DNA of 43,860 bases, from assembly GCF_002234575.2 (NCBI RefSeq), contig NZ_CP022465.2, forward strand, positions 1 to 43,860, read 5' to 3'. Source of the stretch: Enterocloster bolteae. Its GTDB lineage: Bacteria; Bacillota; Clostridia; Lachnospirales; Lachnospiraceae. A program made the translations under genes and the position numbers. The notes below the pieces were generated by a model. That model ran no database searches and was not told the DNA's origin. It worked only from the letters and a program-made list of their open reading frames with translations. Positions 23,775-30,641 of this stretch are shown piece by piece; position 1 is the first letter of the stretch; each line of letters starts with the position of its first letter.

Positions 23775-26153
23775 ATGAGTCTTGTTAAAAAATTTAATAA
23801 GCTGCAGATTATAGTGGCCATGTGTGTTATGATTTGCCTCACGGTAAATATTTCAACGGTAACAGCATTTGCAGCAGGGGGAGGAGCCTTTGGAATAACA
23901 GATGAATTGGATGGCCTGGAAGGTGATGGGAAATATCTATCACAGGAATACAGGGACAATTATCAATTAGATATTGAAAAGTTAGGTATAAAGGATGCCG
24001 GTTACGGAATCCTGAATGCAATTTCAAATGGAATATTTAGTGCTATTACGTTCGTAGGACTAGCCAGTATTGCAGTATTTTATTATGCATTGGACTTTGA
24101 TATAGCGGCCCTGTTAGAGCCTATGATAAGCAGTATACAATCGTCCTTGCGGTTGAATGTATTCCTTCCAATATTTCAATTAATATTAGTTGGCGCACTT
24201 ATCCTGGCTATAGTACGTTTTGCCCGAAGAGATTTTTCCGGATTGATGGGACAATTTGGGAAAGTTATATTTGTACTCATAATGTCCATTTTGTTGGTCC
24301 ATGATTCTGCTACATTTCTAAGTTACACAAGTAACATAACTAAAAGCCTATCAGTGCAGATTATGACTGGTGTGAGTGGTGTTGATATAGAAAGTGGAAC
24401 CAGTGAGTATGCAGCAACGGCAGCTGGGGTGTTGTGGGTGTCATTAGTTCATGAACCATGGAAGTCCCTGGAGTTTGCAGGATATGATTATGCCGATGAG
24501 GACGTGGAATTTTTCTTGACGGAAACGGATGAGGATACACGTAACAACAAGGTACAGGAAATAAGGGAGGATAATCCAAAAGCATTTAGCAAATCAACTG
24601 CAGGGCAAAGGATGGGACAAGGGGCCATTATGTTCCTTACCATGTTGTTTAAATGCATTGTATATATCTTAATAGCTGTGATACTGCTGCTATTTCAGAT
24701 ATTTACAGTAATCCTGGTCCTTTTAGCTCCGGTCATATTATTAATGGCTCTGATGCCTGGCTATGATTTTATGATTTTAGGGGTTTGGTGCCGCAAAATG
24801 CTGGAAATTCAGATAGGCATACTTGTAGTGACTTTTTTAATGGGTATCATGGTGTTAATGGACCAGCTATTACAGGATATGTCACACACCTTTGGGTGGT
24901 ATGTTGCATTGATTTTGCAGGTCGCAATATGTATTGGCCTTTACTGTTTCAGGTATGAGGTTCTTGGCATTCTTTCCATGGCCACAATGGTGGCCGGTAA
25001 TCCCCGAAGGATGCGAACCGGATTAGGGTATATTGGGAATCCGTATCGTTACATGGCTAAAATGCATCGTAAAGCACAAAGAATGCAAGGTAGGGACATA
25101 GGCTTTAGAGGACTGCCCAGAAAATATAAAAGTCAAGAAGATGGTGAGAAATTTGATAGGGATGCCGAAAGCCCCCGTAGAGAACCGGTAGATAATGGGG
25201 GACGTACAGAACGACCATCTACATATCAAACATCCGTGATAAAGAAACGGGAAGGGACTCAATCACATTCCAGGCCACCTGAACCGAAATTGGAAACAAC
25301 AGGGATAAAATCAATATCTTATTACGCTCCCAGGGAGATTACAGATAATTGGAGGGAGTTGTGGGATAAGGCAGAGAAACCGGGGAGGCCGAAGATGGAA
25401 GAAAATATCAGAAGAAAGAAAAATGAATCCTCAGAACCTATGTCCCGGCCTGATTCACTGAATGGAAGTAATCCGGAAATGAGGGAAGAGGCTGGTGCAT
25501 CGAAAGCAAGTGTGAACCGTCCAGTGAGTTATCAGCCAGAATCCAGAGAGCAGCCAGGAGAGAAAAGGGATGTGGTTGTGGAGAAGCATACAAAGGTCCA
25601 GGAACGTCCGGTAAGCTATCATCGGGTTCAGGAGGGAGGAGAGAGGACGGAGCCGACCGGTGAGAGTAATCAAAGGCCATCGGAACAGACAGAGCGGACA
25701 TCAACACGTCCAATAAGCCATCAGGTGATTTCTAAGGATGTACAAAAGGATTTACCAGCTGCAGATGAAAATAAGTCGCTTAAAGATGTTCCAGAGCGTC
25801 CGATAAGTCATTCATCTATATCCCAGGTGAAGGAGAAAGGGGAAGCAATAGAGGGAGCAGAGCATGAGACAGTTGTCCAGCAACGTCCAATAAGCCAGCA
25901 AACCACTACTACGGAAAAACGTAAACATCTGGAGGGTGAGCATACCAGAAAGCAAGACAAAGTGGTCCACAGTAGACATCCGGATAAATTGCAGGGAAAA
26001 TTAGGGAACATGGGTAAGAACAAAGTAACTGCGGATGCTATGGAATCAACAGATAATCCATCTTCCCGTCCGATGAGCCAACCGGTCCGGACCGAGGAAG
26101 GTAAAATAGAGGACTTTAAGGCTGGCGAAATGGAGCCTGGCCATAACACTTAA
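23775..26153 (+). CDS. tcpH: TcpH/VirB6-like polytopic channel protein with repetitive cytoplasmic tail (792 aa)
   Basis: GAGGG at 23765-23769 favours the ATG at 23775, which starts a signal-like helix (IIVAMCVMICLTVNISTVTAFA). About seven further membrane helices lie up to residue 410, including LFQIFTVILVLLAPVILLMALMPGYDF, typical of the TrbL/VirB6-like TcpH and Orf15 channel subunit. From about residue 415 the tail is hydrophilic. At intervals of roughly 20-50 residues it carries RPVSYQ, RPVSYH, RPISHQ, RPISHS, RPISQQ and RPMSQP motifs, which look like repeated docking sites. It ends the conjugation operon. A 500-bp replication-control region follows. Confidence 0.88.
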   Translation: MSLVKKFNKLQIIVAMCVMICLTVNISTVTAFAAGGGAFGITDELDGLEGDGKYLSQEYRDNYQLDIEKLGIKDAGYGILNAISNGIFSAITFVGLASIAVFYYALDFDIAALLEPMISSIQSSLRLNVFLPIFQLILVGALILAIVRFARRDFSGLMGQFGKVIFVLIMSILLVHDSATFLSYTSNITKSLSVQIMTGVSGVDIESGTSEYAATAAGVLWVSLVHEPWKSLEFAGYDYADEDVEFFLTETDEDTRNNKVQEIREDNPKAFSKSTAGQRMGQGAIMFLTMLFKCIVYILIAVILLLFQIFTVILVLLAPVILLMALMPGYDFMILGVWCRKMLEIQIGILVVTFLMGIMVLMDQLLQDMSHTFGWYVALILQVAICIGLYCFRYEVLGILSMATMVAGNPRRMRTGLGYIGNPYRYMAKMHRKAQRMQGRDIGFRGLPRKYKSQEDGEKFDRDAESPRREPVDNGGRTERPSTYQTSVIKKREGTQSHSRPPEPKLETTGIKSISYYAPREITDNWRELWDKAEKPGRPKMEENIRRKKNESSEPMSRPDSLNGSNPEMREEAGASKASVNRPVSYQPESREQPGEKRDVVVEKHTKVQERPVSYHRVQEGGERTEPTGESNQRPSEQTERTSTRPISHQVISKDVQKDLPAADENKSLKDVPERPISHSSISQVKEKGEAIEGAEHETVVQQRPISQQTTTTEKRKHLEGEHTRKQDKVVHSRHPDKLQGKLGNMGKNKVTADAMESTDNPSSRPMSQPVRTEEGKIEDFKAGEMEPGHNT

Positions 26154-26227
26154 TAACGGGGGGACTGCTGGTAACGGTCATCCTGAATCTAAATATGATT
26201 TAAAATGTGTGTTGCGAAAAAAATAGT

Positions 26228-26256
26228 TTGACAATTAGTATAGATATTGATACAAT
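26228..26256 (+). promoter_or_regulatory. Strong promoter of the rep leader
   Basis: TTGACA at 26228-26233, a 17-nt spacer and TACAAT at 26251-26256 form a near-consensus promoter. Transcription would start near 26263 and cross about 400 nt of non-coding leader before the rep start at 26673. The leader contains the attenuator and the antisense target described below. Confidence 0.75.
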
Positions 26257-26269
26257 CTGATTTAAGAGT

Positions 26270-26307
26270 TGTGGATATCAGTGGGAAATTTGGACAAGTT
26301 ATCCACA
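26270..26307. other. Pair of opposed DnaA boxes (origin-associated)
   Basis: TTATCCACA at 26299-26307 is a perfect DnaA box. TGTGGATAT at 26270-26278 is an inverted box with one mismatch. Two opposed boxes 20 bp apart next to the rep promoter suggest that host DnaA takes part in starting replication or in controlling rep. Confidence 0.6.
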
Positions 26308-26390
26308 TATGAGGTTTTAGATTTTCTGTAGCTACACACTGTGAAATGAGTGTACAGAGATTAAGAACAGATACAACTGAATAAAGAAAA

Positions 26391-26416
26391 AGAGAAGTAC
26401 CAAATGGTACCTCTCT
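26391..26416 (-). terminator. Terminator of the antisense copy-control RNA
   Basis: Arms agagaagtacc (26391-26401) and ggtacctctct (26406-26416) pair with one mismatch around a 4-nt loop. On the - strand the stem is followed by a T-rich tract. Confidence 0.65.
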
Positions 26417-26460
26417 ATGATTCGGTTCCTCTCTAACGTTTACCAGACGGTAGGGAAGCA

Positions 26461-26471
26461 ACTCAAGTATT
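26461..26471 (+). promoter_or_regulatory. Antiterminator segment of the rep leader
   Basis: ACTCAAGTATT is perfectly complementary to AATACTTGAGT at 26595-26605, the left arm and loop of the attenuator stem. Pairing would prevent the terminator from forming and allow rep transcription. The same segment is covered by the antisense RNA, which would block this pairing. Confidence 0.6.
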
Positions 26472-26527
26472 TTCGCCAATACAAGAATCTTTTAACCGTT
26501 TAGTGCATGTGTAATGCTCCTGACTAG

Positions 26528-26556
26528 ATAATAGCAGAGCCTTATGATTTTGTCAA
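26528..26556 (-). promoter_or_regulatory. Promoter of the antisense copy-control RNA
   Basis: On the - strand, TTGACA (26556-26551) is followed by a 17-nt spacer and TATTAT (26533-26528). It faces the rep promoter and reads into a stretch without genes that ends in a terminator. Confidence 0.7.
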
Positions 26557-26589
26557 TAATAAAAGCGGAAGAATTTCATGTAAATATAG

Positions 26590-26618
26590 GCCCGAATACT
26601 TGAGTATTCGGGCTTTTT
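26590..26618 (+). terminator. Attenuator terminator upstream of rep
   Basis: A perfect 11-bp stem (gcccgaatact at 26590-26600, agtattcgggc at 26603-26613) is followed by TTTTT. It lies 55 nt before the rep start, between the strong leader promoter and rep, so it can stop rep transcription unless the leader folds differently. Confidence 0.8.
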
Positions 26619-26672
26619 CGCGCTTTTGAAAAGTGTATGAATTTATAAAATTTTCCTGGAAAGGAGGGCAAG

Positions 26673-27509
26673 ATGAAGATAAAATATGCTTTATTAGATA
26701 AATTGAATAGTTTGACGAACAAAGAAGTTGATTTTATTTTGTACGTTGCCCGATACCAGGATGATTATGGCTGCATCCGTGGTATGTATTATCGTGATGT
26801 ATGCGAAAATGCGGATATGTGTAAACAGACGTTCTACGATACGTTACGTTCCCTGCAGGCGCAAGGTATCATTACATATAGCCGTGTGAACCAGGATTAT
26901 GATATTACAATCCTGGATAATGATTTTTCGTACCCAGGTGCGTACCATGAGGGCTATATCAATGTATCCCGACAGGTATTTCATACACGCCGGTTCCATG
27001 AGCTGAAAGCCAAAGAAAAATTATTGCTGCTGCATTTCATGAAAATCACACATAGTGCATCCGGAAGCTATCAAATTGGAACTGGTAAGCTGTACACAAA
27101 GTATATGCAGCTCCTGGGGGTAACGAAAAGGGTATTACGTGGCTATTTACATTCTCTTAAAAAGTTCTTTGCAATTGGCATTAAGGATGGAAAATATTTC
27201 ATCTCCTATTTGAGGACTGTATTTAATGATAGGGTTGAGATATCGGAAACTGACCAATACATGAGGTATTTGGTGGGGGTAAGCTGCAGACGGGCAAAGA
27301 TAAAGAATTGTGCACCGGCAGCCGTGAAGGATGTTGTGACCATCATGAAGCAATATCGTAAAGAGGCCCAGGAAAGTATTGGTAGAAGTATCTTTGAGAT
27401 TGTTGATGACTGTATTTGCCAGGCTAGAGAATTGAATAGTAAGTATATACATAAACTGGTAAGGCGCACCTTGGGATTAATTTGGTCTGGCCAGGAAATG
27501 GAGTTTTAA
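26673..27509 (+). CDS. Probable plasmid replication initiator, winged-helix type (278 aa)
   Basis: A good GGAGGG site precedes the ATG. The N-terminal 90 residues read as a winged-helix domain (LTNKEVDFILYVARYQ, CKQTFYDTLRSLQAQGIITYSRV). A second helix-rich unit has LKAKEKLLLLHFMKI and TKYMQLLGVTKRVLRGYLHSLKK. This two-winged-helix plan is that of several plasmid Rep proteins, although I cannot name the family. Context supports the call: DnaA boxes, a strong leader promoter, a convergent antisense RNA and an attenuator lie upstream, and iteron-like repeats and AT-rich DNA lie downstream. No other initiator candidate is present. A transcription regulator is the alternative. Confidence 0.7.
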   Translation: MKIKYALLDKLNSLTNKEVDFILYVARYQDDYGCIRGMYYRDVCENADMCKQTFYDTLRSLQAQGIITYSRVNQDYDITILDNDFSYPGAYHEGYINVSRQVFHTRRFHELKAKEKLLLLHFMKITHSASGSYQIGTGKLYTKYMQLLGVTKRVLRGYLHSLKKFFAIGIKDGKYFISYLRTVFNDRVEISETDQYMRYLVGVSCRRAKIKNCAPAAVKDVVTIMKQYRKEAQESIGRSIFEIVDDCICQARELNSKYIHKLVRRTLGLIWSGQEMEF

Positions 27510-27663
27510 GGCTTGTAGTAAATAACAAGCCTATTTGGCGTTGACATAACGATTGAAGTCATGGCCGTCATGGCCGTTTTTTAAGAAGTAAAGCTGTCTG
27601 CAGGTGAAAATATGATATCAAGGGAGGGAGCAGGTACCAGGAAAGGGGCTTGCTCCCTCCCTT
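27509..27663 (+). other. Hairpins downstream of rep
   Basis: Aggcttgt at 27509-27516 pairs with acaagcct at 27525-27532 directly at the rep stop codon, a weak terminator-like stem. Two 9-bp direct copies of gtcatggcc lie near 27557-27575, followed by six T residues. A perfect 13-bp stem (aagggagggagca at 27620-27632 with its complement at 27651-27663) follows. There is no gene here. The structures could be terminators or part of the origin. Confidence 0.4.
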
Positions 27664-27675
27664 ATGCCATTTTGA

Positions 27676-27776
27676 TAGTCCAAAAATAATGACGTTTAGA
27701 AAAAGTAGTCCAAAAACAATGTAGTCAAGAAAAGTATGTAGTCTAAAATCTAAGATGTTAAGAATATTTATTAGTC
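27676..27776 (+). repeat. Iteron-like TAGTC repeats downstream of rep
   Basis: TAGTC(C/T) occurs at 27676, 27706, 27722, 27739 and 27772, spacings of 30, 16, 17 and 33, close to multiples of 16. The first two copies share TAGTCCAAAAA(T/C)AATG. Direct repeats at this position next to an initiator gene and before a long AT-rich stretch are typical of Rep-binding iterons. Confidence 0.45.
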
Positions 27777-27803
27777 CATTTTTATGCACCTCAAAAATAC
27801 AAA

Positions 27804-27837
27804 AAAAGCCTTTATTTATAAGAGTTTCAAGGCTTTT
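27804..27837. terminator. Bidirectional terminator-like hairpin
   Basis: Aaaagcctt (27804-27812) pairs with aaggctttt (27829-27837). A-rich and T-rich flanks give terminator character on both strands. Confidence 0.5.
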
Positions 27838-28262
27838 CGATGGTTAGTATATCTATTCTTTAATTCTTTATTCTTTCCCTTTATATATATAATCTTATCT
27901 AAACTACCGTAATAATTCTTTGTCTCATAATCAAGTTAAAACCAATTTCTAAAAACTTCATCGAATAACAACAATAACAATTCTTAATATTCCCCAACTG
28001 GCTAAATCCAAAAGCCAACGGGCTACTATCCAAAAGTCAAGGGTATATAAACGGGGCAAGCCCCGCCCTTGACTTTTGGATTTCCGTGTGCTTATCCACT
28101 CTTAAGCGATGATGAAGGGAAAAGACAACCTCTAATAAATTCCTTATCATCACGTCATCTAGTATAGCACACGGAACCATAGCCCTGATATTCCCTCATA
28201 AAAATTTAAGCTCAGAATCAGCTAAAAAAACAACCTCTCACTCCTAACCACTAGACCTCTCA
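27838..28262. other. Gene-free AT-rich stretch with a cruciform-forming repeat, candidate origin
   Basis: The first half is strongly AT-rich. At 28029-28080 a perfect 15-bp outer stem (tccaaaagtcaaggg and its complement at 28066-28080) encloses an inner hairpin CGGGGCAAGCCCCG (28052-28065) and an unpaired tatataaa bulge. A related sequence, tccaaaagccaacggg, lies just upstream. TTATCCACT at 28092-28100 is a DnaA box with one mismatch. TTCCGTGTGC (28082-28091) is repeated inverted at 28167-28176. No supported coding sequence is present. The combination fits a replication origin. Confidence 0.45.
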
Positions 28263-28278
28263 AACTTCCTAAAAAGAC

Positions 28279-28594
28279 TTCCAAAGTAGATTCGTAGACC
28301 AAAGAGCAGAAAAACCGATTCTGGGGCATTCTGGTGCGTCACAGAGGCATATTACTTGGATGATGTCCTGGCCCAAAATCACACCTTGATATTTTAAAAC
28401 AGCATCCCCGGCTCCGGATGATGAAAGCTGGAACATTACAACTGCAATGCATCTACCACTCTTCTGCGACATAACTGGTTTCAATCTTTTTTGGAAAATC
28501 TGTGATTACAGCCTTGTATAATATACCCTTGTGACGCACCAGAATGCCCCAGAATCGGTTTTTCTGTTATTTGGCCATCGAATCTACACTGGAA
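28279..28594. repeat. Long inverted repeat (64-bp arms) enclosing 188 bp
   Basis: Arms 28279-28342 and 28531-28594 have equal length and about 57 of 64 matching positions. The inner 36 bases (28307-28342 and 28531-28566) match perfectly. The 188-bp interior has no convincing gene. A TATAAT at 28517-28522 lies just inside the right arm, but its nearest -35-like hexamer (TTGGAA) is 20 nt away, which is too far for a good promoter. There is no transposase and no clear target duplication. It could be an origin element, a small non-autonomous transposable element or an invertible segment. Confidence 0.7.
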
Positions 28595-28743
28595 ACTGCC
28601 AAATGGCCTATTTTTGAATTTTACACATAATGAGAATGAGGTAATGAGGCCAGCGCTTGATATAGCCTAAAAAGACATAGAGATAAAGATTACTTTTGTA
28701 GGAATAAACATACTGCAACGGCCAGGAGCTGCTGCAGTATGTT

Positions 28744-29043
28744 TTAAGCTTTGAATTGTTTAAGGAATATGTCTATCACTTTTAAAAGGTCATCTTCTTG
28801 TGAAGGGGTGAGTCCATCAAGTGTGATAGTAGTACGGTTTTCCAGGCCAAGGATATAATCGGTTGAGGTATGATATAATAGCGCAAACTTTGTGACAACA
28901 TCCGTGGAAGGAAATGACGTGTTGCTTTCATAATTAGCAATTGCGGACCTGGAGAGATTAAGGCGTGTTGCAACTTGTGTTTGTGATAATTTGTACTTTT
29001 CTCGTAATCCCTTTAGGCGTAATCCTAAATCATAGGCATCCAT
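28744..29043 (-). CDS. XRE-family transcriptional regulator (99 aa)
   Basis: The N-terminal helix-turn-helix is of the phage-repressor (XRE) type: LRLKGLREKYKLSQTQVATR, LNLSRSAIANYES, FALLYHTSTDYILG. The short C-terminal helix (SQEDDLLKVIDIFLKQF) may mediate dimers. The start at 29043 follows GGAAAGGGGGAC. The gene is divergent from the small membrane-protein gene at 29180. The 137-bp gap contains two related AGTGA..AAAA direct repeats (near 29097 and 29130) that could be its operator. It may control its neighbours or plasmid maintenance; no target can be assigned from sequence. Confidence 0.88.
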   Translation of the reverse strand: MDAYDLGLRLKGLREKYKLSQTQVATRLNLSRSAIANYESNTSFPSTDVVTKFALLYHTSTDYILGLENRTTITLDGLTPSQEDDLLKVIDIFLKQFKA

Positions 29044-29179
29044 AACCGTCCCCCTTTCCATAGTTTTAATCATTTTAAATTGCATATGCTTTCTGGTAGT
29101 GACAAAAATACAAAATTTTGACCCTGTTAGTGAGCAAAACATCCGTTGATTACGTTATTGTTATAGGAGGGGGTGCAAT

Positions 29180-29515
29180 ATGCAACGATTATGCAGATTG
29201 ATATTAATGCTAGTAGTATTGCTTTTGATAGGCGCATATATTCAGAAACCAGAATATATAATATATAGCATAATTAGTGGAAGTGGGGGAGACACAAGGG
29301 ACACAGAACTATTTGTGATTGTTTATCAACCATGGGATACTGATGGAACCGTGACCGAAATCGTAAGGAAGCATTGTACAATGAACGGCACACCTAACAG
29401 GCTGACGATACATTTATATCACAGTATGTATGCGCTGAATCATGGACAGGCATATTATACGAAGATATTTGAGTACTCAGAAGATGAAATAATAGGACCG
29501 CCACCAGCATGGTAA
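29180..29515 (+). CDS. Small membrane-anchored exported protein (111 aa), unknown
   Basis: A strong GGAGGGGG site precedes the ATG. A hydrophobic N-terminal helix (LCRLILMLVVLLLIGAYI) is followed by about 90 hydrophilic residues with beta-strand pattern (ELFVIVYQPWDT, NRLTIHLYHSMYALN). No lipobox or known motif is visible. It is transcribed away from the XRE regulator and ends before two terminator-like hairpins, so it is probably a one-gene unit controlled by that regulator. I do not recognise the family. Confidence 0.7.
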   Translation: MQRLCRLILMLVVLLLIGAYIQKPEYIIYSIISGSGGDTRDTELFVIVYQPWDTDGTVTEIVRKHCTMNGTPNRLTIHLYHSMYALNHGQAYYTKIFEYSEDEIIGPPPAW

Positions 29516-29530
29516 GCAATTTTTCCTATC

Positions 29531-29610
29531 AAACATGAAGTCATAGGGCTTCTGGCGGCTCTATGACTTCATGTTTGAAGGGCGGTATGGAGTAATAATC
29601 CATATCGCCC
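29531..29610 (+). terminator. Two consecutive terminator-like hairpins
   Basis: A perfect 16-bp stem (aaacatgaagtcatag at 29531-29546, complement at 29561-29576) is followed by an 11-bp stem with one G-T pair (29580-29590 with 29600-29610). They lie between the convergent membrane-protein gene and the YafQ gene. T-tracts are weak, so efficiency is uncertain. Confidence 0.55.
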
Positions 29611-29622
29611 TTCTTGTGATAA

Positions 29623-29670
29623 TAATTTGTTATTATAATAATTTGATAATAAAATAAAATTTTATTAAAA
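29623..29670 (+). repeat. 16-bp AT-rich box array at the 3' end of the YafQ gene
   Basis: Three in-phase 16-mers start at 29623, 29639 and 29655 (TAATTTGTTATTATAA, TAATTTGATAATAAAA, TAAAATTTTATTAAAA). They overlap the last codons of the toxin gene. They belong to the plasmid-wide box family. Confidence 0.5.
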
Positions 29671-29943
29671 TAAATCACTATGTGAACCAGTCCGCAACAA
29701 TTTTAGCGTTAAGATATCTTTATTTGTCTGATAGATGAGTAACCAATCAGGCTGTATGTGGCACTCTCTCGCATTTTTATAGCTCCGTGAGTTCATAAGG
29801 TTATGGTCCCTATATTTTTCGGGGAGTTCTTGCTCATTGGCCAACATAGATATAACCTCTGTAAGTAGTTCAGGATTACATCCACGTTTTAATGCTAATT
29901 TATAATCTTTCTTAAACTGGCCTTGATACTCAATCTTAAGCAT
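29665..29943 (-). CDS. yafQ: YafQ/RelE-superfamily mRNA interferase toxin (92 aa)
   Basis: Compact RelE-fold protein with the YafQ pattern: LKIEYQGQFKKDYKLALKRG at the start, NELPEKYRDHNLMNS-like centre (QELPEKYRDHNLMNSRSYKN), RECHIQPDWLLIYQ, and LLRTGSHSDLF at the C-terminus. The His, Asp and C-terminal His/Phe positions are those of ribosome-dependent YafQ nucleases. The start overlaps the antitoxin gene by 8 nt, which is the standard order (antitoxin first). It should stabilise the plasmid by post-segregational growth arrest. Confidence 0.93.
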   Translation of the reverse strand: MLKIEYQGQFKKDYKLALKRGCNPELLTEVISMLANEQELPEKYRDHNLMNSRSYKNARECHIQPDWLLIYQTNKDILTLKLLRTGSHSDLF

Positions 29944-30211
29944 TAAGGTCCTCCATTAGGGCCTCTACAGATTCAAACGGACCATGCATGTCTATCCCTT
30001 TATCCGCATTTTCTATAGCAGCCATAGTTGTTGCGTTTGGTTCCTGGCGCAAGGTTACATCGAAGGGAAAACCCTGGTAACGTATAGATTGGCGCAGAAA
30101 TACGTTTACTGCAGTGGTTAAATCAATTCCAAGGTCACTAAAAACTTTCTGTGCCTGTAGTTTCACATCTTTATTCATTCTGATATTCATACTTGTGTTT
30201 TTTTCAGACAT
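29936..30211 (-). CDS. dinJ: RelB/DinJ-family antitoxin (91 aa)
   Basis: The N-terminal ribbon-helix-helix segment (TSMNIRMNKDVKLQAQKVF, LGIDLTTAVNVFLRQSI) and the tail that would wrap the toxin are typical of RelB/DinJ proteins. The pair encodes antitoxin then toxin with an 8-nt overlap. A near-consensus promoter lies just upstream (30263-30235), and the complex probably represses it. GGAGATGATAGT precedes the ATG. Confidence 0.93.
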   Translation of the reverse strand: MSEKNTSMNIRMNKDVKLQAQKVFSDLGIDLTTAVNVFLRQSIRYQGFPFDVTLRQEPNATTMAAIENADKGIDMHGPFESVEALMEDLNA

Positions 30212-30234
30212 ACTATCATCTCCTTTTTTATAGT

Positions 30235-30263
30235 ATTATAATACATAATATGCCTAATGTAAA
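30235..30263 (-). promoter_or_regulatory. Promoter of the RelB/YafQ operon
   Basis: On the - strand TTTACA (30263-30258) is followed by a 17-nt spacer and a perfect TATAAT (30240-30235), just upstream of the antitoxin start. Confidence 0.75.
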
Positions 30264-30310
30264 GACGTTGTGTGCATTGCTTGATGCGGAATGACAAAAA
30301 AATAATAAAT

Positions 30311-30342
30311 TATTAAAGTAATAAAATAATTTATTATTGACA
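30311..30342 (+). repeat. 16-bp box pair overlapping a -35 element
   Basis: In-phase 16-mers start at 30311 (TATTAAAGTAATAAAA) and 30327 (TAATTTATTATTGACA). The second ends in the TTGACA of the promoter at 30337, so a bound protein would cover the polymerase site. Confidence 0.45.
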
Positions 30343-30365
30343 TTTGACCGATTGTAATTTAAACT
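30337..30365 (+). promoter_or_regulatory. Promoter of the 26-aa peptide gene
   Basis: TTGACA at 30337-30342 with TAAACT 17 nt downstream (an overlapping TTGACC-17-TATAAA choice also exists at 30344-30372). The TTGACATTTGACCGAT core is shared with the promoter at 30587 (TTGACATTAGACCGAT), so the two are homologous. Confidence 0.55.
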
Positions 30366-30372
30366 ATATAAA

Positions 30373-30436
30373 TAAGATAATAATAAAATAACTTAATAGA
30401 AAAATATTTTATTATTAAAATAATTAGTTATCAAAT
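30373..30436 (+). repeat. Four tandem 16-bp boxes between promoter and 26-aa peptide gene
   Basis: In-phase 16-mers start at 30373, 30389, 30405 and 30421 (TAAGATAATAATAAAA, TAACTTAATAGAAAAA, TATTTTATTATTAAAA, TAATTAGTTATCAAAT). The array runs from the promoter to the ribosome-binding site. It is the longest array of this family. Confidence 0.5.
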
Positions 30437-30460
30437 TATTAAAAGGAGGATAAGAGCAGT

Positions 30461-30541
30461 ATGGGAAAGAATCCAGGCACGGTCTGTAGTATGATGATTG
30501 GTGGAGGCCCTTACAGAGATGGAATCAGAGTAGCTAACTAA
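30461..30541 (+). CDS. Conserved-looking 26-residue peptide, unknown
   Basis: A strong ribosome-binding site (AAAAGGAGG) is followed by an ATG and a 26-codon frame. The peptide begins MGKNPGTVCSMM and continues with a Gly-rich turn (IGGGPYRDG), then IRVAN. It has no membrane helix or signal peptide. It has its own promoter, lies behind four 16-bp boxes, and is followed by a second promoter of the same kind. It could be a regulatory peptide or a leader whose translation affects the next promoter. It could also be a chance frame, but the ribosome-binding site and dedicated promoter argue against that. Confidence 0.5.
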   Translation: MGKNPGTVCSMMIGGGPYRDGIRVAN

Positions 30542-30544
30542 AAA

Positions 30545-30592
30545 TCAATTAATAATAAATTATTTTTGTATTTTGATAATTTGTTATTGACA
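30545..30592 (+). repeat. 16-bp box array overlapping the -35 of the next promoter
   Basis: In-phase 16-mers start at 30545, 30561 and 30577 (TCAATTAATAATAAAT, TATTTTTGTATTTTGA, TAATTTGTTATTGACA). As at 30327, the last unit ends in the TTGACA hexamer. Confidence 0.45.
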
Positions 30593-30615
30593 TTAGACCG
30601 ATAAAAATGTAATCT
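30587..30615 (+). promoter_or_regulatory. Promoter of the small-protein/parA gene group
   Basis: TTGACA at 30587-30592, a 17-nt spacer and TAATCT at 30610-30615. The first 16 bases are the same as in the promoter at 30337 except for one base. It would drive the two small genes before parA. Confidence 0.6.
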
Positions 30616-30641
30616 ATACTTAAGCTGGGAAAGGAGAACTA

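Larger units (their letters stand above)
26383..26521 (-). ncRNA. Antisense copy-control RNA against the rep leader (~135-140 nt)
   Basis: A near-consensus - strand promoter (26556-26528) would start this RNA near 26521. It would end at the hairpin at 26416-26391, which on this strand is followed by TTTTTCTTT. The RNA is complementary to the rep leader, including 26461-26471, the segment that can pair with the rep attenuator. Size and logic resemble the countertranscript RNAs of pIP501-type plasmids, which cause early termination of rep mRNA. No open frame lies in it. Ends are predicted, not measured. Confidence 0.7.

Noticed and set aside
28269..28484. A 71-residue - strand frame inside the long inverted repeat
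   Set aside because: No ribosome-binding site, no recognisable composition, and part of it is the inverted-repeat arm.
28279..28594. An insertion sequence
   Set aside because: The 188-bp interior is too short for a transposase and has no coding sequence; no target-site duplication is clear.
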